A stretch of 33,450 nucleotides of DNA from Pseudomonadota bacterium (GTDB taxonomy: Bacteria; Pseudomonadota; Gammaproteobacteria; Steroidobacterales; Steroidobacteraceae): NCBI GenBank assembly GCA_021809525.1, contig JAKAYU010000013.1, positions 1 to 33,450 on the forward strand, in the 5' to 3' direction. Positions within the stretch are counted from its first letter, which is position 1. Each line of letters starts with the position of its first letter. Below the pieces are notes generated by a model. It had not been told where the DNA came from and ran no database searches. It was given only the letters and a program-made list of their open reading frames with translations. Shown here piece by piece: positions 1-7,681 of this stretch. The translations under genes were made by a program, and so were the position numbers.

Positions 1-2
1 CC

Positions 3-329
3 GATCTCATCGGCCAGCCGTATGGGTTGCCGGGCAGCTACCGGCTGCCGTTCGCGACCTGCTGGACGATTGCGGATGAGTTGGGCGTGCGCGCGGGTCG
101 GGCGAAGACCCTGAAGCTCCTGCTCGGCAGATCCTGGGGCGGCCCGGTCGCCTCGCAACAGCTAAACCCCGAGACCGATGCCCGCATCGGCGGCGGGGGT
201 GGCTTCGCGACCGCTGCGGGGGATCTCGGCGCGACGATCGGTCGGCTCTGCGGCCGGCCACGCCCCGCGGGTCCGCCGCGCCTGCTTCTCCAGTCAACCC
301 ATGGCAATAAGGGCATGCCCGATGAATAG
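3..329 (+). CDS. C-terminal part of an unidentified ORF, cut by the left window edge
   Basis: An open frame runs in from the left edge and stops at TAG 327-329. The track shows only the part from an internal ATG at 27. The first 50 or so residues (DLIGQPYGLPGSYRLPFATC...) look protein-like, and third codon positions are GC-rich throughout. The last 50 residues are low in complexity (a run of glycines, then Pro/Arg-rich). The stop overlaps the start of the GH39 gene by 8 bases, as expected for translationally linked genes in one operon. I do not recognise the family. The tail could be a chance extension, with the true end lost to a frameshift. Context suggests a carbohydrate-related role, but nothing in the sequence proves it. 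Confidence 0.4.
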   Translation, partial: DLIGQPYGLPGSYRLPFATCWTIADELGVRAGRAKTLKLLLGRSWGGPVASQQLNPETDARIGGGGGFATAAGDLGATIGRLCGRPRPAGPPRLLLQSTHGNKGMPDE

Positions 330-1929
330 TCGTCGCACAAAGTTTCACCGCGTTTGCGGGCTGATGGTCGGTTTCCTCGTCGTGCTCGGCGCTTTCGCGA
401 CCGCCAGTGCCCGCACGCTGCCGGTAGAGCACATCGTGGTCGATGCGCACACAGCGGGCCAGCCCTTCCCGCACTTCTGGGACCACATGTTCGGTTCGGG
501 ACGCGCCGTGCTCGTGCTGCGGGCGAACTATCAGCACGATCTCGCTCTGATGAAGGGCGCGACCGGCATCCAGTTCGTGCGCTTTCATGGATTGCTGGAT
601 CGAGGCGTGGGGCTGACCGGCAGGCACACGGCGGCGTTTTACAACCGGTATGCCGCCGGGCCGCGCGGCCACGCGGCAGGGCCACCGTACAATTTTTCCT
701 ATGTGGACCAGATCATGGACGCACTGCTGGCGCACGGAGTGCGCCCGTACGTGGAGCTCGACTTCATGCCGCCAGCCCTGGCGCGCGATCCGGAGATGAC
801 GCAGTCGTTCTGGTATCACCCGGTCGTTTCCCCACCACGCAGCTACGCGCAATGGGACGACATGATCAAGGCGCTGGCGCGCAACTTCATCCAGCAGTAC
901 GGGATCAATGAAGTCGCGACGTGGTATTTCGAGGTCTGGAACGAGCCGAACCTTGATTTCTGGGGCGGCGTGCCGAAGCAGAGCACCTACTTCACGCTGT
1001 ACGATCACACCGCCCGCGCCCTCAAGAGCGTGAATGAACGTCTGCGCGTCGGGGGTCCAGCGACCGCGCAAGCCGCATGGGTGACGGCCTTTCTGCGCCA
1101 CGATGCCAAGCACCACGTGCCGGTTGATTTCGTGAGCACCCACGTCTACGGCAACGATACGGCCATGAATGTCTTCGGCCGCAAGGTAAAGGTCTCGCGG
1201 CGCACCATGGTGTGCCGCGCGGTGCGCAAGGTTCACCGGCAGATCGCACGCTCGCCGTATCCGCATCTGCCGCTGGTCCTGTCGGAATTCAACGCCAGTT
1301 ACAGCAATGAACCGGATGTGACCGACACGCCCTACATGGGTCCGTGGATTGCGAGCACCATTCGCCAGTGCGACGGCCTGGTGCACATGATGAGCTACTG
1401 GACCTTCTCGGATGTGTTCGAGGAGCAGGGCGTGGTGCGCAAGCCCTTCTATGGCGGCTTCGGACTGATCGCCGAGGACAATATCCGCAAGCCCGCGTTC
1501 GATGCGTTCGAGCTGCTGCATCGGCTGGGACACGTGCGCCTGCTGCCGCAGGTGCGATCGGCGCTCATCACCCGGCGGCGTGACGGCGCGCTCGTCCTGG
1601 CGCTGTGGAATTACGCGCCGCCGGATGGCCGGGGACCGAAGTACACGCCCCCGCCCGCGCACCGCTCGCATCGGGTCTTCGAGATCGCCGTGCACGAGTT
1701 CCCGCCTGAGGCGCACGGGTTGCTGTGGCGGGTCGATGACCAGCACAGCGACGTGCTGCGCGCCTTCAATGCCATGGGACGTCCCCGCTGGCCGACGCGC
1801 GAGCAGATCGCGGTGCTCAAGGCCGCGGGGCGCCTCGCGCCCGCGCGCCCCGTGCAGCTGCGCGATGGCCGCATCACGGTGCGGGTGCCGCAGCACGGGC
1901 TCGCACTGCTGCTGCTTGAGCGCCACTGA
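322..1929 (+). CDS. Secreted GH39-family glycoside hydrolase, beta-xylosidase-like
   Basis: Predicted retaining glycosidase of family GH39, probably releasing xylose or a related sugar from the non-reducing end of short beta-linked saccharides. I chose ATG 322 (535 aa) because an AAGGG motif lies 8 bases upstream and the protein then starts with a clean signal peptide (MNSRRTKFHR, hydrophobic core LMVGFLVVLGAF, cleavage near ASA-RT). The track start at 178 adds 48 unconvincing residues; ATG 301 is also possible. The body matches GH39 xylosidases: GSGRA near the mature N-terminus, then FVRFHGLLD, VELDFMPPALA, and WYFEVWNEPN with predicted acid/base E208. LSEFN carries predicted nucleophile E322. 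Both catalytic glutamates are present, so it should be active. The C-terminal 150 residues resemble the beta-rich domain of the family. It lies ahead of a LacI regulator and a sugar ABC importer. Exact substrate is not provable; GH39 also contains iduronidases and exopolysaccharide hydrolases. Confidence 0.85.
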   Translation: MNSRRTKFHRVCGLMVGFLVVLGAFATASARTLPVEHIVVDAHTAGQPFPHFWDHMFGSGRAVLVLRANYQHDLALMKGATGIQFVRFHGLLDRGVGLTGRHTAAFYNRYAAGPRGHAAGPPYNFSYVDQIMDALLAHGVRPYVELDFMPPALARDPEMTQSFWYHPVVSPPRSYAQWDDMIKALARNFIQQYGINEVATWYFEVWNEPNLDFWGGVPKQSTYFTLYDHTARALKSVNERLRVGGPATAQAAWVTAFLRHDAKHHVPVDFVSTHVYGNDTAMNVFGRKVKVSRRTMVCRAVRKVHRQIARSPYPHLPLVLSEFNASYSNEPDVTDTPYMGPWIASTIRQCDGLVHMMSYWTFSDVFEEQGVVRKPFYGGFGLIAEDNIRKPAFDAFELLHRLGHVRLLPQVRSALITRRRDGALVLALWNYAPPDGRGPKYTPPPAHRSHRVFEIAVHEFPPEAHGLLWRVDDQHSDVLRAFNAMGRPRWPTREQIAVLKAAGRLAPARPVQLRDGRITVRVPQHGLALLLLERH

Positions 1930-2280
1930 GCGGGCGGCAGCAACCGGCCGGGTACCGTGCGGCGTCGAGCGCGGCCGCTGATCGCGCGCGAGATGGATGA
2001 CCGGCAGGACGGGTGTGCCGGAGTCGAAGCGGTCCGGGAGGGCGATGGCGACGATCGTAGCACTGGCGGGGCCACCCGGAGTCGAGAGACAATGGCCCGG
2101 CACGCGGAAATGGTGCGGCAAAATCCGGCCGCGAGACGCCAAAATGGTGTTCTCGCAGCGGAACTTCGCGCGGGCGTACCACAGCGCTTCGGCGGGTAAA
2201 CTTCAGTACGACGTCGCGCCGTTGCGCGTGAGGTGTGCGGGCTGCCGTAAACGTTTTCCTCACAGCCATAGGATGTACAG
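1930..2280. other. Intergenic region between GH39 gene and LacI-family regulator gene
   Basis: This stretch is 351 bases long. Small ORFs cross it on both strands, but none has a good ribosome site or a recognisable product. No terminator with a T-tract follows the GH39 gene. The only element I can support is the AAACGTTT palindrome near its right end, listed separately. Confidence 0.5.
2247..2258. promoter_or_regulatory. LacI/GalR-type operator-like palindrome upstream of the regulator gene
   Basis: The sequence GTAAACGTTTTC contains the perfect 8-base palindrome AAACGTTT (2249-2256), with the CpG centre typical of LacI/GalR-family operators. It satisfies the inner part of the catabolite-responsive element pattern G-N-A-A-N-C-G-N-W-N-N-C. 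It lies 24 bases before the TTG start of the LacI-family gene, where bound protein would block transcription. Autoregulation is inferred. I saw no second copy upstream of the binding-protein gene or the GH39 gene. Confidence 0.5.
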
Positions 2281-3342
2281 TTGGCCATCAGCATTCGGGA
2301 TGTCGCGAAGCGCGCCGGAATTTCCACAGCGACCGTATCGAGGGTCATGAACGGCTCCGATGGGGTCACGGAGTCAGCGCGCGCGGCGGTTCTGCGGGCG
2401 GCGCGCGAACTGAATTACGTCCCACATGCCGCCGCGCGCGCGCTCATCACCGGCCGCACGCATACCATCGCGGTGCTGCTGCCTGACATGCATGGAGCGT
2501 TCTTTTCCGAATTGATCAGGGAGCTGGATCAGTGCGCCCACGCGCACGGACAGAGTCTGCTGGTGGCGAGCTTGCATGGGCGTCTTGCGGAGGCGCCGAA
2601 AGTTTTCGCGCTCATTCACGGACAGGTGGACGGGGTGATTCTCATGGCGCCGTTCGTCGACGCGGAACCCCGTCTCGCGCAATTGCCGTTTACGGTGCCG
2701 ACCGTGCTGCTCAATGCGCCGGGCCCCGTGAACGATGCGCCGTCGATCACCATAGACAATGCAGGAGGCGCTGCGCAGGTGGCCCGGCATTTCGCCGCGC
2801 TCGGCTACAAGGAGGTCGTGCATATTGCGGGACCTGCGGACAACTACGACGCGGCCGAGCGCGCCCGGGGGTTCCACGCCGCCGCGCGCAGACTCGGCAT
2901 GAGCGTGCAGCGCGATATCAGGGGCAATTACTCGGAGGAAGCCGGACGCGAGGCGGGCGCGGAACTGGCAAAGCGTCTGCGCAGGCCGCGGGCGGTCTTC
3001 GCGGCCAACGACAACATGGCCGTCGGCTGTCTCGAGGCCCTGGCCTCGGCTGGCATTGCCGTGCCCAATGAGATTGCGGTGGCCGGCTTCGACGATATTC
3101 CGATCGCGCGCTTCACCACGCCGCCCCTCACGACAGTGCGGCCGCCGGTGGCGCGACAGGGTCTCGAGGCCTTCGAATGGCTGGTGGCAGCCATCAAGCG
3201 CAAGAGCCCCACGCGGGTGCTTTCGAGCCGGCCGACGCAGCCGCTGCCGACCACCTTGATCGTCCGGGGCTCGACCGACCCGACGGCGCTCCCCTCGAGT
3301 GCGCGTGCGGCGTCGTCCCGGACCCGGCGGCCGCGAGGATAG
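2281..3342 (+). CDS. LacI-family transcriptional regulator
   Basis: DNA-binding sugar-responsive repressor of the LacI/GalR family, 353 aa, close to the usual 330-350. The N-terminal helix-turn-helix (ISIRDVAKRAGISTATVSRVMNG, about residues 4-24) is textbook for the family. It is followed by the hinge segment NYVPHAAARALITG (about 47-60), with the leucine that wedges into the operator centre. The remainder is a periplasmic-binding-protein-like sensor domain (TIAVLLPDMHGAFFSEL, VDGVILM, PRAVFAANDNMAVGCLEAL, VAGFDDIPIARFTTPPLTTV). Translation starts at TTG, with AGGA 7 bases upstream. The last 25 or so residues are Ser/Arg-rich and probably disordered. It lies between a GH39 enzyme and an ABC importer, so it probably controls both in response to the imported saccharide or its breakdown product. 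The effector is unknown. Confidence 0.9.
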   Translation: MAISIRDVAKRAGISTATVSRVMNGSDGVTESARAAVLRAARELNYVPHAAARALITGRTHTIAVLLPDMHGAFFSELIRELDQCAHAHGQSLLVASLHGRLAEAPKVFALIHGQVDGVILMAPFVDAEPRLAQLPFTVPTVLLNAPGPVNDAPSITIDNAGGAAQVARHFAALGYKEVVHIAGPADNYDAAERARGFHAAARRLGMSVQRDIRGNYSEEAGREAGAELAKRLRRPRAVFAANDNMAVGCLEALASAGIAVPNEIAVAGFDDIPIARFTTPPLTTVRPPVARQGLEAFEWLVAAIKRKSPTRVLSSRPTQPLPTTLIVRGSTDPTALPSSARAASSRTRRPRG

Positions 3343-3537
3343 AATCTGCAGGCGCGGCTGGCGGCGTGCCGAATCCATAGACCGCGTCGCAGTGGGGCGG
3401 CATCGGGCGAACGAGTTCTCTGTGCAGCAACTGAACCAACAGAGCGCATCGACGGTGAGTACCGGGTCGCATGAGCGCATATGCCTCGGGGGGACGCCCC
3501 GTACCGGGGCAGCGCGGCCCACTCCGGTGGGCACGGC

Positions 3538-4827
3538 GTGAGCCGCGTGACGAGGGTGCCGGTTCTGCGCAACGCGCTGACTCTGGCCGCGGCCGCCCTC
3601 GCCTGCGCGGGCTGTGCCCGCTCGCCCTGCGGGTTGAACGTCTGGGCCGTCGGCGTCGAGGCCAGTGCGTTGCAACGCATGGTCCCGGGATTCGAGCGGG
3701 AGCATCCGGGAACACGGGTTTGCGTGGCAAATCTCGCCTGGAGTTCCGCCGAGGCGCGCCTGCTCTCGGCGGTTGCGGCGGGCGATCCGCCCGATGTAGC
3801 CCAGGTTGGCGATACGGATCTGTCGACCCTGGTGACGCTCCATGCGATCGTTGCGCAGCGCCCGGTGGCTACGGATTTCTTCACCGAGGCACTGGCGGTC
3901 ACGCGCTTCCACGGGCGCTATTACGGCACGCCGTGGTATGTCGATACCCGAGTGCTCTTCTATCTTCCGGGAATCTTGCATCGCGCCGGCTATCGCCGGC
4001 CGGCACGCACGTGGCGCAAGTGGCTGCAGCAGCTCGCCGCCGTGCGCCGGGTTCTAAAGCCCGGTCAATATCCTCTGCTCGCCCCGATCAACGAATATGA
4101 ATTCCTCGAGGTACTGGCGTTGCAGCAGCCGGTGCCAGTGCTGCGGGACGGGGATCGCTATGGCAATTTCGCAAGTCCCACGTTTCGTGCCGCGTTGAGA
4201 TTCTACAAGAGCCTGTTCGCGCAACGGCTTGCCCCGCGCATCACCGACCGCCAACTAATCAATCTGTGGTGGCAGATGGCGCGCGGGGATTTCGTCTTCT
4301 ACGTGTCCGGACCGTGGAACATTGGCGAATTCCGCCGCTTCCTGCCGCCCCAGGATCAGCACCTGTGGATGACCGCCCCAATGCCGGGGCCGCGCGGCCC
4401 CGGCCGCTCGCTGCTCGATGGCTCGGACCTGGTGATCTTCAGGCGCTCACCCCGTCAGCGCATGGCGCGCGCATTCGTCCGCTACATGCTGGCGAACGCC
4501 CAACAGGTGCGCCTGTTCGAACTGACGGGAGATCTGCCTGCACGGCGCGCACCGTGGATCTTGCCGCCGCTTGCCGCCGACCGAAAGCTACGCGCGTTCC
4601 GCGTGCAGCTCGGGCGGGTCCGGCCCTTCCAGAAAATCCCCGAGTGGGGCGAGATCATGCACGGCATGCGCCGCATGGCCGAGCAGGTGGTGATCGGCGG
4701 GCTGCCCGTTGACGCCGCCACCACTCAGCTCGACCGCCGCGTGAACTACTGGCTCGCCGAGCGGCGCGCGCTGCTCGCACGCGGGGACAATGCAGCCGGT
4801 GCGCACGCGGCGCAGAAGCGACCATGA
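3538..4827 (+). CDS. ABC sugar importer, extracellular solute-binding (lipo)protein, family 1
   Basis: Substrate-binding component of a carbohydrate ABC importer, 429 aa, in the usual range. The N-terminus is a signal sequence ending LTLAAAALACAGC. Either C23 or C26 could be lipidated, though neither fits the lipobox consensus perfectly. The start is uncertain. GTG 3538, with GGTGGG 7 bases upstream, gives a clean signal peptide; the track's ATG 3481 adds 19 residues ahead of it. Family-1 signatures include GLNVWAVGVEASALQRMVPGFEREHPG near the mature N-terminus, SAVAAGDPPDVAQVGDTDL, YYGTPWYVDTRVLFY, and FVFYVSGPWNIGEFRRFLP followed by GPGRSLLDGSDLVIF. It delivers its sugar to the two permeases encoded just downstream. 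Its stop overlaps the next start (ATGA), so translation is coupled. The ligand cannot be read from the sequence; the neighbours suggest a beta-linked oligosaccharide. Confidence 0.85.
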   Translation: MSRVTRVPVLRNALTLAAAALACAGCARSPCGLNVWAVGVEASALQRMVPGFEREHPGTRVCVANLAWSSAEARLLSAVAAGDPPDVAQVGDTDLSTLVTLHAIVAQRPVATDFFTEALAVTRFHGRYYGTPWYVDTRVLFYLPGILHRAGYRRPARTWRKWLQQLAAVRRVLKPGQYPLLAPINEYEFLEVLALQQPVPVLRDGDRYGNFASPTFRAALRFYKSLFAQRLAPRITDRQLINLWWQMARGDFVFYVSGPWNIGEFRRFLPPQDQHLWMTAPMPGPRGPGRSLLDGSDLVIFRRSPRQRMARAFVRYMLANAQQVRLFELTGDLPARRAPWILPPLAADRKLRAFRVQLGRVRPFQKIPEWGEIMHGMRRMAEQVVIGGLPVDAATTQLDRRVNYWLAERRALLARGDNAAGAHAAQKRP

Positions 4828-5699
4828 AAGCCTCGACCGCGCTTCTATTCGTCATTCCGGCCTTGGCGATGATTCTGCTCTTTGTCTTCATCCCGCTGAT
4901 CGGCGTGCTCGGCCTCAGCCTTACGGACTTCAACGTCTATGCACTCGCCAATAGCGCCAATCTGCACTTCGTCGGCGTCGCGAACTTCACGCATCTGCTG
5001 CACGACCATGCCGCGTGGCAGGGCGTCGAGACCACGATGACCGTCGTGCTCGTCGGTGTGCCGGCCACCCTCGGGCTGTCGCTGGTCTGCGCATTGATGA
5101 TCGAGTCAATCGGTGCGCGGTGGCGTGGTCTGTTTCGAACCGCTTTTTTCCTGCCCGTCGTCTGTTCCACGGTCGCGGTGGCAATCGGCTGGCGCTACCT
5201 GCTCAATACGCGCTACGGGCTCGTGAACCGGTTGCTCGCCGCGGCGCATTTGCCGACGCCCAACTGGCTGGGTACACCCGGGTTGGCATTGCTCGCGGTG
5301 ACGGTGGTCGTGGTCTGGAAGGGTTTCGGGTACGGCATGATCATCGTCGCGGCGGCACGCCGCGAAATCCCCGATGAGCTTTACGACATCGCGCGCATCG
5401 AAGGGGCGGGCATGACGCAGCAGCTGCTGCGCATCACGATGCCGATGCTGGCCCCGACGCTCGGCCTGCTCGCGCTTCTGGACGCCGCGGGCTACTGGCA
5501 GCTGTTCGCCGAGCCCTACGTCCTGACCCAGGGTGGACCGATGGGCAGCACGATGAGTCTTCTGCTTCTGATGTACGATCGTGGCTTTCGCTGGTGGCGT
5601 TGGGGCGTGGCGAGCGCGCTGGCGATGGTGTTGACGGTCATCATGTGGCTGTTCGCGTGGCTGCAGCGCCATACGAGAGCGGCATGGCGAGGAGATTGA
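4824..5699 (+). CDS. ABC sugar importer permease, MalF/UgpA type
   Basis: Inner-membrane permease subunit, 291 aa, about six transmembrane helices. The first is ALLFVIPALAMILLFVFIPLIGVLGLSL. It carries the FNVYAL...FVGVANFTHLL segment typical of the first permease in carbohydrate importers. The EAA loop that docks onto the ATPase is visible as REIPDELYDIARIEGAGMTQQLLRITMPML (about residues 182-211). The LTQGGPMGSTMSLLLLMYDRGFRWWRWG segment near the C-terminus is also typical of this subunit. Its start overlaps the stop of the binding-protein gene, and its stop lies one base before the second permease, so the three are one operon. It should pair with the next gene product to form the translocation channel. 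Confidence 0.9.
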   Translation: MKASTALLFVIPALAMILLFVFIPLIGVLGLSLTDFNVYALANSANLHFVGVANFTHLLHDHAAWQGVETTMTVVLVGVPATLGLSLVCALMIESIGARWRGLFRTAFFLPVVCSTVAVAIGWRYLLNTRYGLVNRLLAAAHLPTPNWLGTPGLALLAVTVVVVWKGFGYGMIIVAAARREIPDELYDIARIEGAGMTQQLLRITMPMLAPTLGLLALLDAAGYWQLFAEPYVLTQGGPMGSTMSLLLLMYDRGFRWWRWGVASALAMVLTVIMWLFAWLQRHTRAAWRGD

Positions 5700-5700
5700 G

Positions 5701-6528
5701 GTGAGCGGCAGGGGCATGGTGCTGCGCGCATCGAGGTATGCGGTGCTCATCGTGATGGCGCTCGCCACCTTGTTCCCGCTGCTGTGGGTGACCTCCATTG
5801 CCTTCATGCGCTCGCCCGAGCGGTTTGCCGGCACGCCACCGTTGTGGCCCGATCATCCGACACTCGTGAACATGGTGAATATCGTTCATCAGCAGAGGAT
5901 CGGCCATTACTTCCTCAATTCGCTGATTGTCGCGGCGGCCACCACACCGTTATCGGTTCTGGTGGCGGGGCTGGCCGGCTATGCGCTGGCGCAAGCAAAG
6001 TTTCGCGGCCACCGCCTGGTGTCGTGGGTGGTGATGTTCGCGGTCCTGGTGCCCAATCAGGCGCTAGTGCTTCCTCTGTTCGAGATGTTCAGCGCGGTGC
6101 ATCTGGTCAATCACTACGCGGCCCTAGTGCTGCCTGCCGCGGCGAATGCGGTGAGTATCGTGCTCATTCAGGCGTATGCGCGCGCCATTCCCAAGGACAT
6201 TCTCGATGCCGCACGCATCGACGGCGCGAGCGAATGGCGCACATTTTTCTCCGTGGTGGTGCCGCTGATGGCCCCGATGCTGGCAGCGGTCGCGGTCCTC
6301 ACCTTCGTGGTGAGCTGGAACGATTTCATGTGGCCGATGATCGCCATGCAGAAGGTGGATATGCAGACCCTGCCGGTGGCATTGGCGTCGATCGACCGGG
6401 AGCACTATCAGAATATCGGTCTGATGGCCGCCGGCGCGACGGTGGCGATCTTGCCGATGATGTTGGTATTTCTGGCATCGCAACGCTACTATTTGCGCGC
6501 CGTCTCAGCCGGCAGCGTGACGGACTGA
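5701..6528 (+). CDS. ABC sugar importer permease, MalG/UgpE type
   Basis: Second inner-membrane permease of the importer, 275 aa. It starts at GTG directly after the first permease, with GAGGAG upstream. Helices include YAVLIVMALATLFPLLWVTSIAF at the N-terminus, the FLNSLIVAAATTPLSVLVAGLAGYALAQAKFRG segment, and two or three further C-terminal helices. The EAA loop reads RAIPKDILDAARIDGASEWRTFFSVVVPLM (about residues 160-189), followed by SWNDFMWPMI, a near-universal motif of this subunit. It forms the heterodimeric channel with the preceding permease and contacts the ATPase encoded 2 bases downstream. No anomalies are seen. Confidence 0.9.
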   Translation: MSGRGMVLRASRYAVLIVMALATLFPLLWVTSIAFMRSPERFAGTPPLWPDHPTLVNMVNIVHQQRIGHYFLNSLIVAAATTPLSVLVAGLAGYALAQAKFRGHRLVSWVVMFAVLVPNQALVLPLFEMFSAVHLVNHYAALVLPAAANAVSIVLIQAYARAIPKDILDAARIDGASEWRTFFSVVVPLMAPMLAAVAVLTFVVSWNDFMWPMIAMQKVDMQTLPVALASIDREHYQNIGLMAAGATVAILPMMLVFLASQRYYLRAVSAGSVTD

Positions 6529-6529
6529 T

Positions 6530-7564
6530 ATGGCGCGCCTCGAACTGCAACGGGTGACGAAGAGTCTCGCCAACGGCCAGCGCGTCCTGCGGGACATCGA
6601 TTGCGCAGTCAACGATGGCGAGCTGATCTCGATGGTCGGGCCCTCCGGGTGCGGGAAATCGACGCTGCTGCGTTGCATCGCGGGACTCGAGGCAATCACC
6701 TCGGGCGAGATCCGCATCGGCGAGCAGCGGGTCAATGACCTGCCGCCGCGGCAGCGCAACGTCGCCATGGTTTTCCAGAATCATGCGCTCTATCCGCACA
6801 TGACGGTCTACCAGAATCTTGCCTTCGGTCTGCGCGTGCGGCACGTGGCAAGAGCGGCGGTGGACGCGCGCGTGCGCCGCACTGCCGCCCGGCTCGGTCT
6901 CGATGCGCTGCTCGGACGCTATCCACGCGAGCTTTCCGGCGGCCAACGGCAGCGGACCGCACTCGGGCGTGCGATGCTGCGCGAGCCCGGGGTGTTCCTC
7001 CTCGACGAGCCGCTCTCGAGTCTCGACATCCCGTTGCGGGCGGAGATGCGCCGCGAGCTCTCGGCTCTGCACCAGTCTCTCGGCACCACCATGGTGTACG
7101 TGACCCACGATCAATCGGAGGCCCTCTCGCTCGGTCAGCGCGTCGTGGTGCTCGCCGATGGTGCGATCGAGCAGATCGACACTCCGGATGGCATCTATCA
7201 GGCGCCGAGGAATCGCTTCGTGGCCGGTTTCGTCGGCTGGCCGCCGATGAATTTCCTGAGTGAGGACTGGTTGCACGATACCGGTCTCGACACGCAGTGC
7301 ATCGAGTACGGTATTCGGCCGGAGCGGTTGCGGCTGCGGCCGGGTGCGCGCGGTGATTTCAGCATTATCGGCAAGCTCGAGCGCATCGAGTCCTTCGGCG
7401 GAGAATGGCAGGTGGAGATCAGCCGTCAGGGCTCGCGGGTGATTGCGCGCGTGCCGCCGGAGACGAAGCTGCAACGGGGGGCCGAACTGCGTTTGTGGTT
7501 CCGGCGCGAGGACCTCTACGCGTTCGATCGGGCGACCGGCAGCCGTATGCAAGCGTGGCGGTGA
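6530..7564 (+). CDS. ABC sugar importer ATPase, UgpC/MsmK/MalK type
   Basis: Cytoplasmic ATPase powering the importer, 344 aa. Domain order is standard: Walker A GPSGCGKST (about residues 38-46), Q-loop MVFQNHALYPHMTV, ABC signature LSGGQRQR (about 134-141), Walker B VFLLDEPLSSLD and H-loop YVTHDQSEA. A C-terminal regulatory domain (about 235-344; GIRPERLRLRP..., then RVPPETKLQRGAELRLWF) resembles the TOBE/OB fold of sugar-importer ATPases. The protein is slightly shorter than MalK (about 370 aa). ATG 6530 lies 1 base after the preceding stop. ATPases of this group often serve several sugar importers, so its role may extend beyond this locus. Confidence 0.93.
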   Translation: MARLELQRVTKSLANGQRVLRDIDCAVNDGELISMVGPSGCGKSTLLRCIAGLEAITSGEIRIGEQRVNDLPPRQRNVAMVFQNHALYPHMTVYQNLAFGLRVRHVARAAVDARVRRTAARLGLDALLGRYPRELSGGQRQRTALGRAMLREPGVFLLDEPLSSLDIPLRAEMRRELSALHQSLGTTMVYVTHDQSEALSLGQRVVVLADGAIEQIDTPDGIYQAPRNRFVAGFVGWPPMNFLSEDWLHDTGLDTQCIEYGIRPERLRLRPGARGDFSIIGKLERIESFGGEWQVEISRQGSRVIARVPPETKLQRGAELRLWFRREDLYAFDRATGSRMQAWR

Positions 7565-7681
7565 GTGGCACGGCCCGGCAGGCACTCGCGCCGTGGCACG
7601 GGCTGAGGTGAGGGCGGGCGCATGCGGGGTGGGTGCGCCTATCCAATGCTGTGCGCGCGAGTGGTTTTTTTGGGGGGAGGC

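Noticed and set aside
7-2142. 711-aa ORF on the minus strand opposite GH39
   Set aside because: It is the antisense shadow of a convincing GH39 gene in high-GC DNA. Its sequence is Arg/His/Pro-rich without motifs and has no ribosome site.
2374-3981. 535-aa minus-strand ORF across the LacI and binding-protein genes
   Set aside because: It is antisense to two genes with clear family motifs; no motif or start signal of its own.
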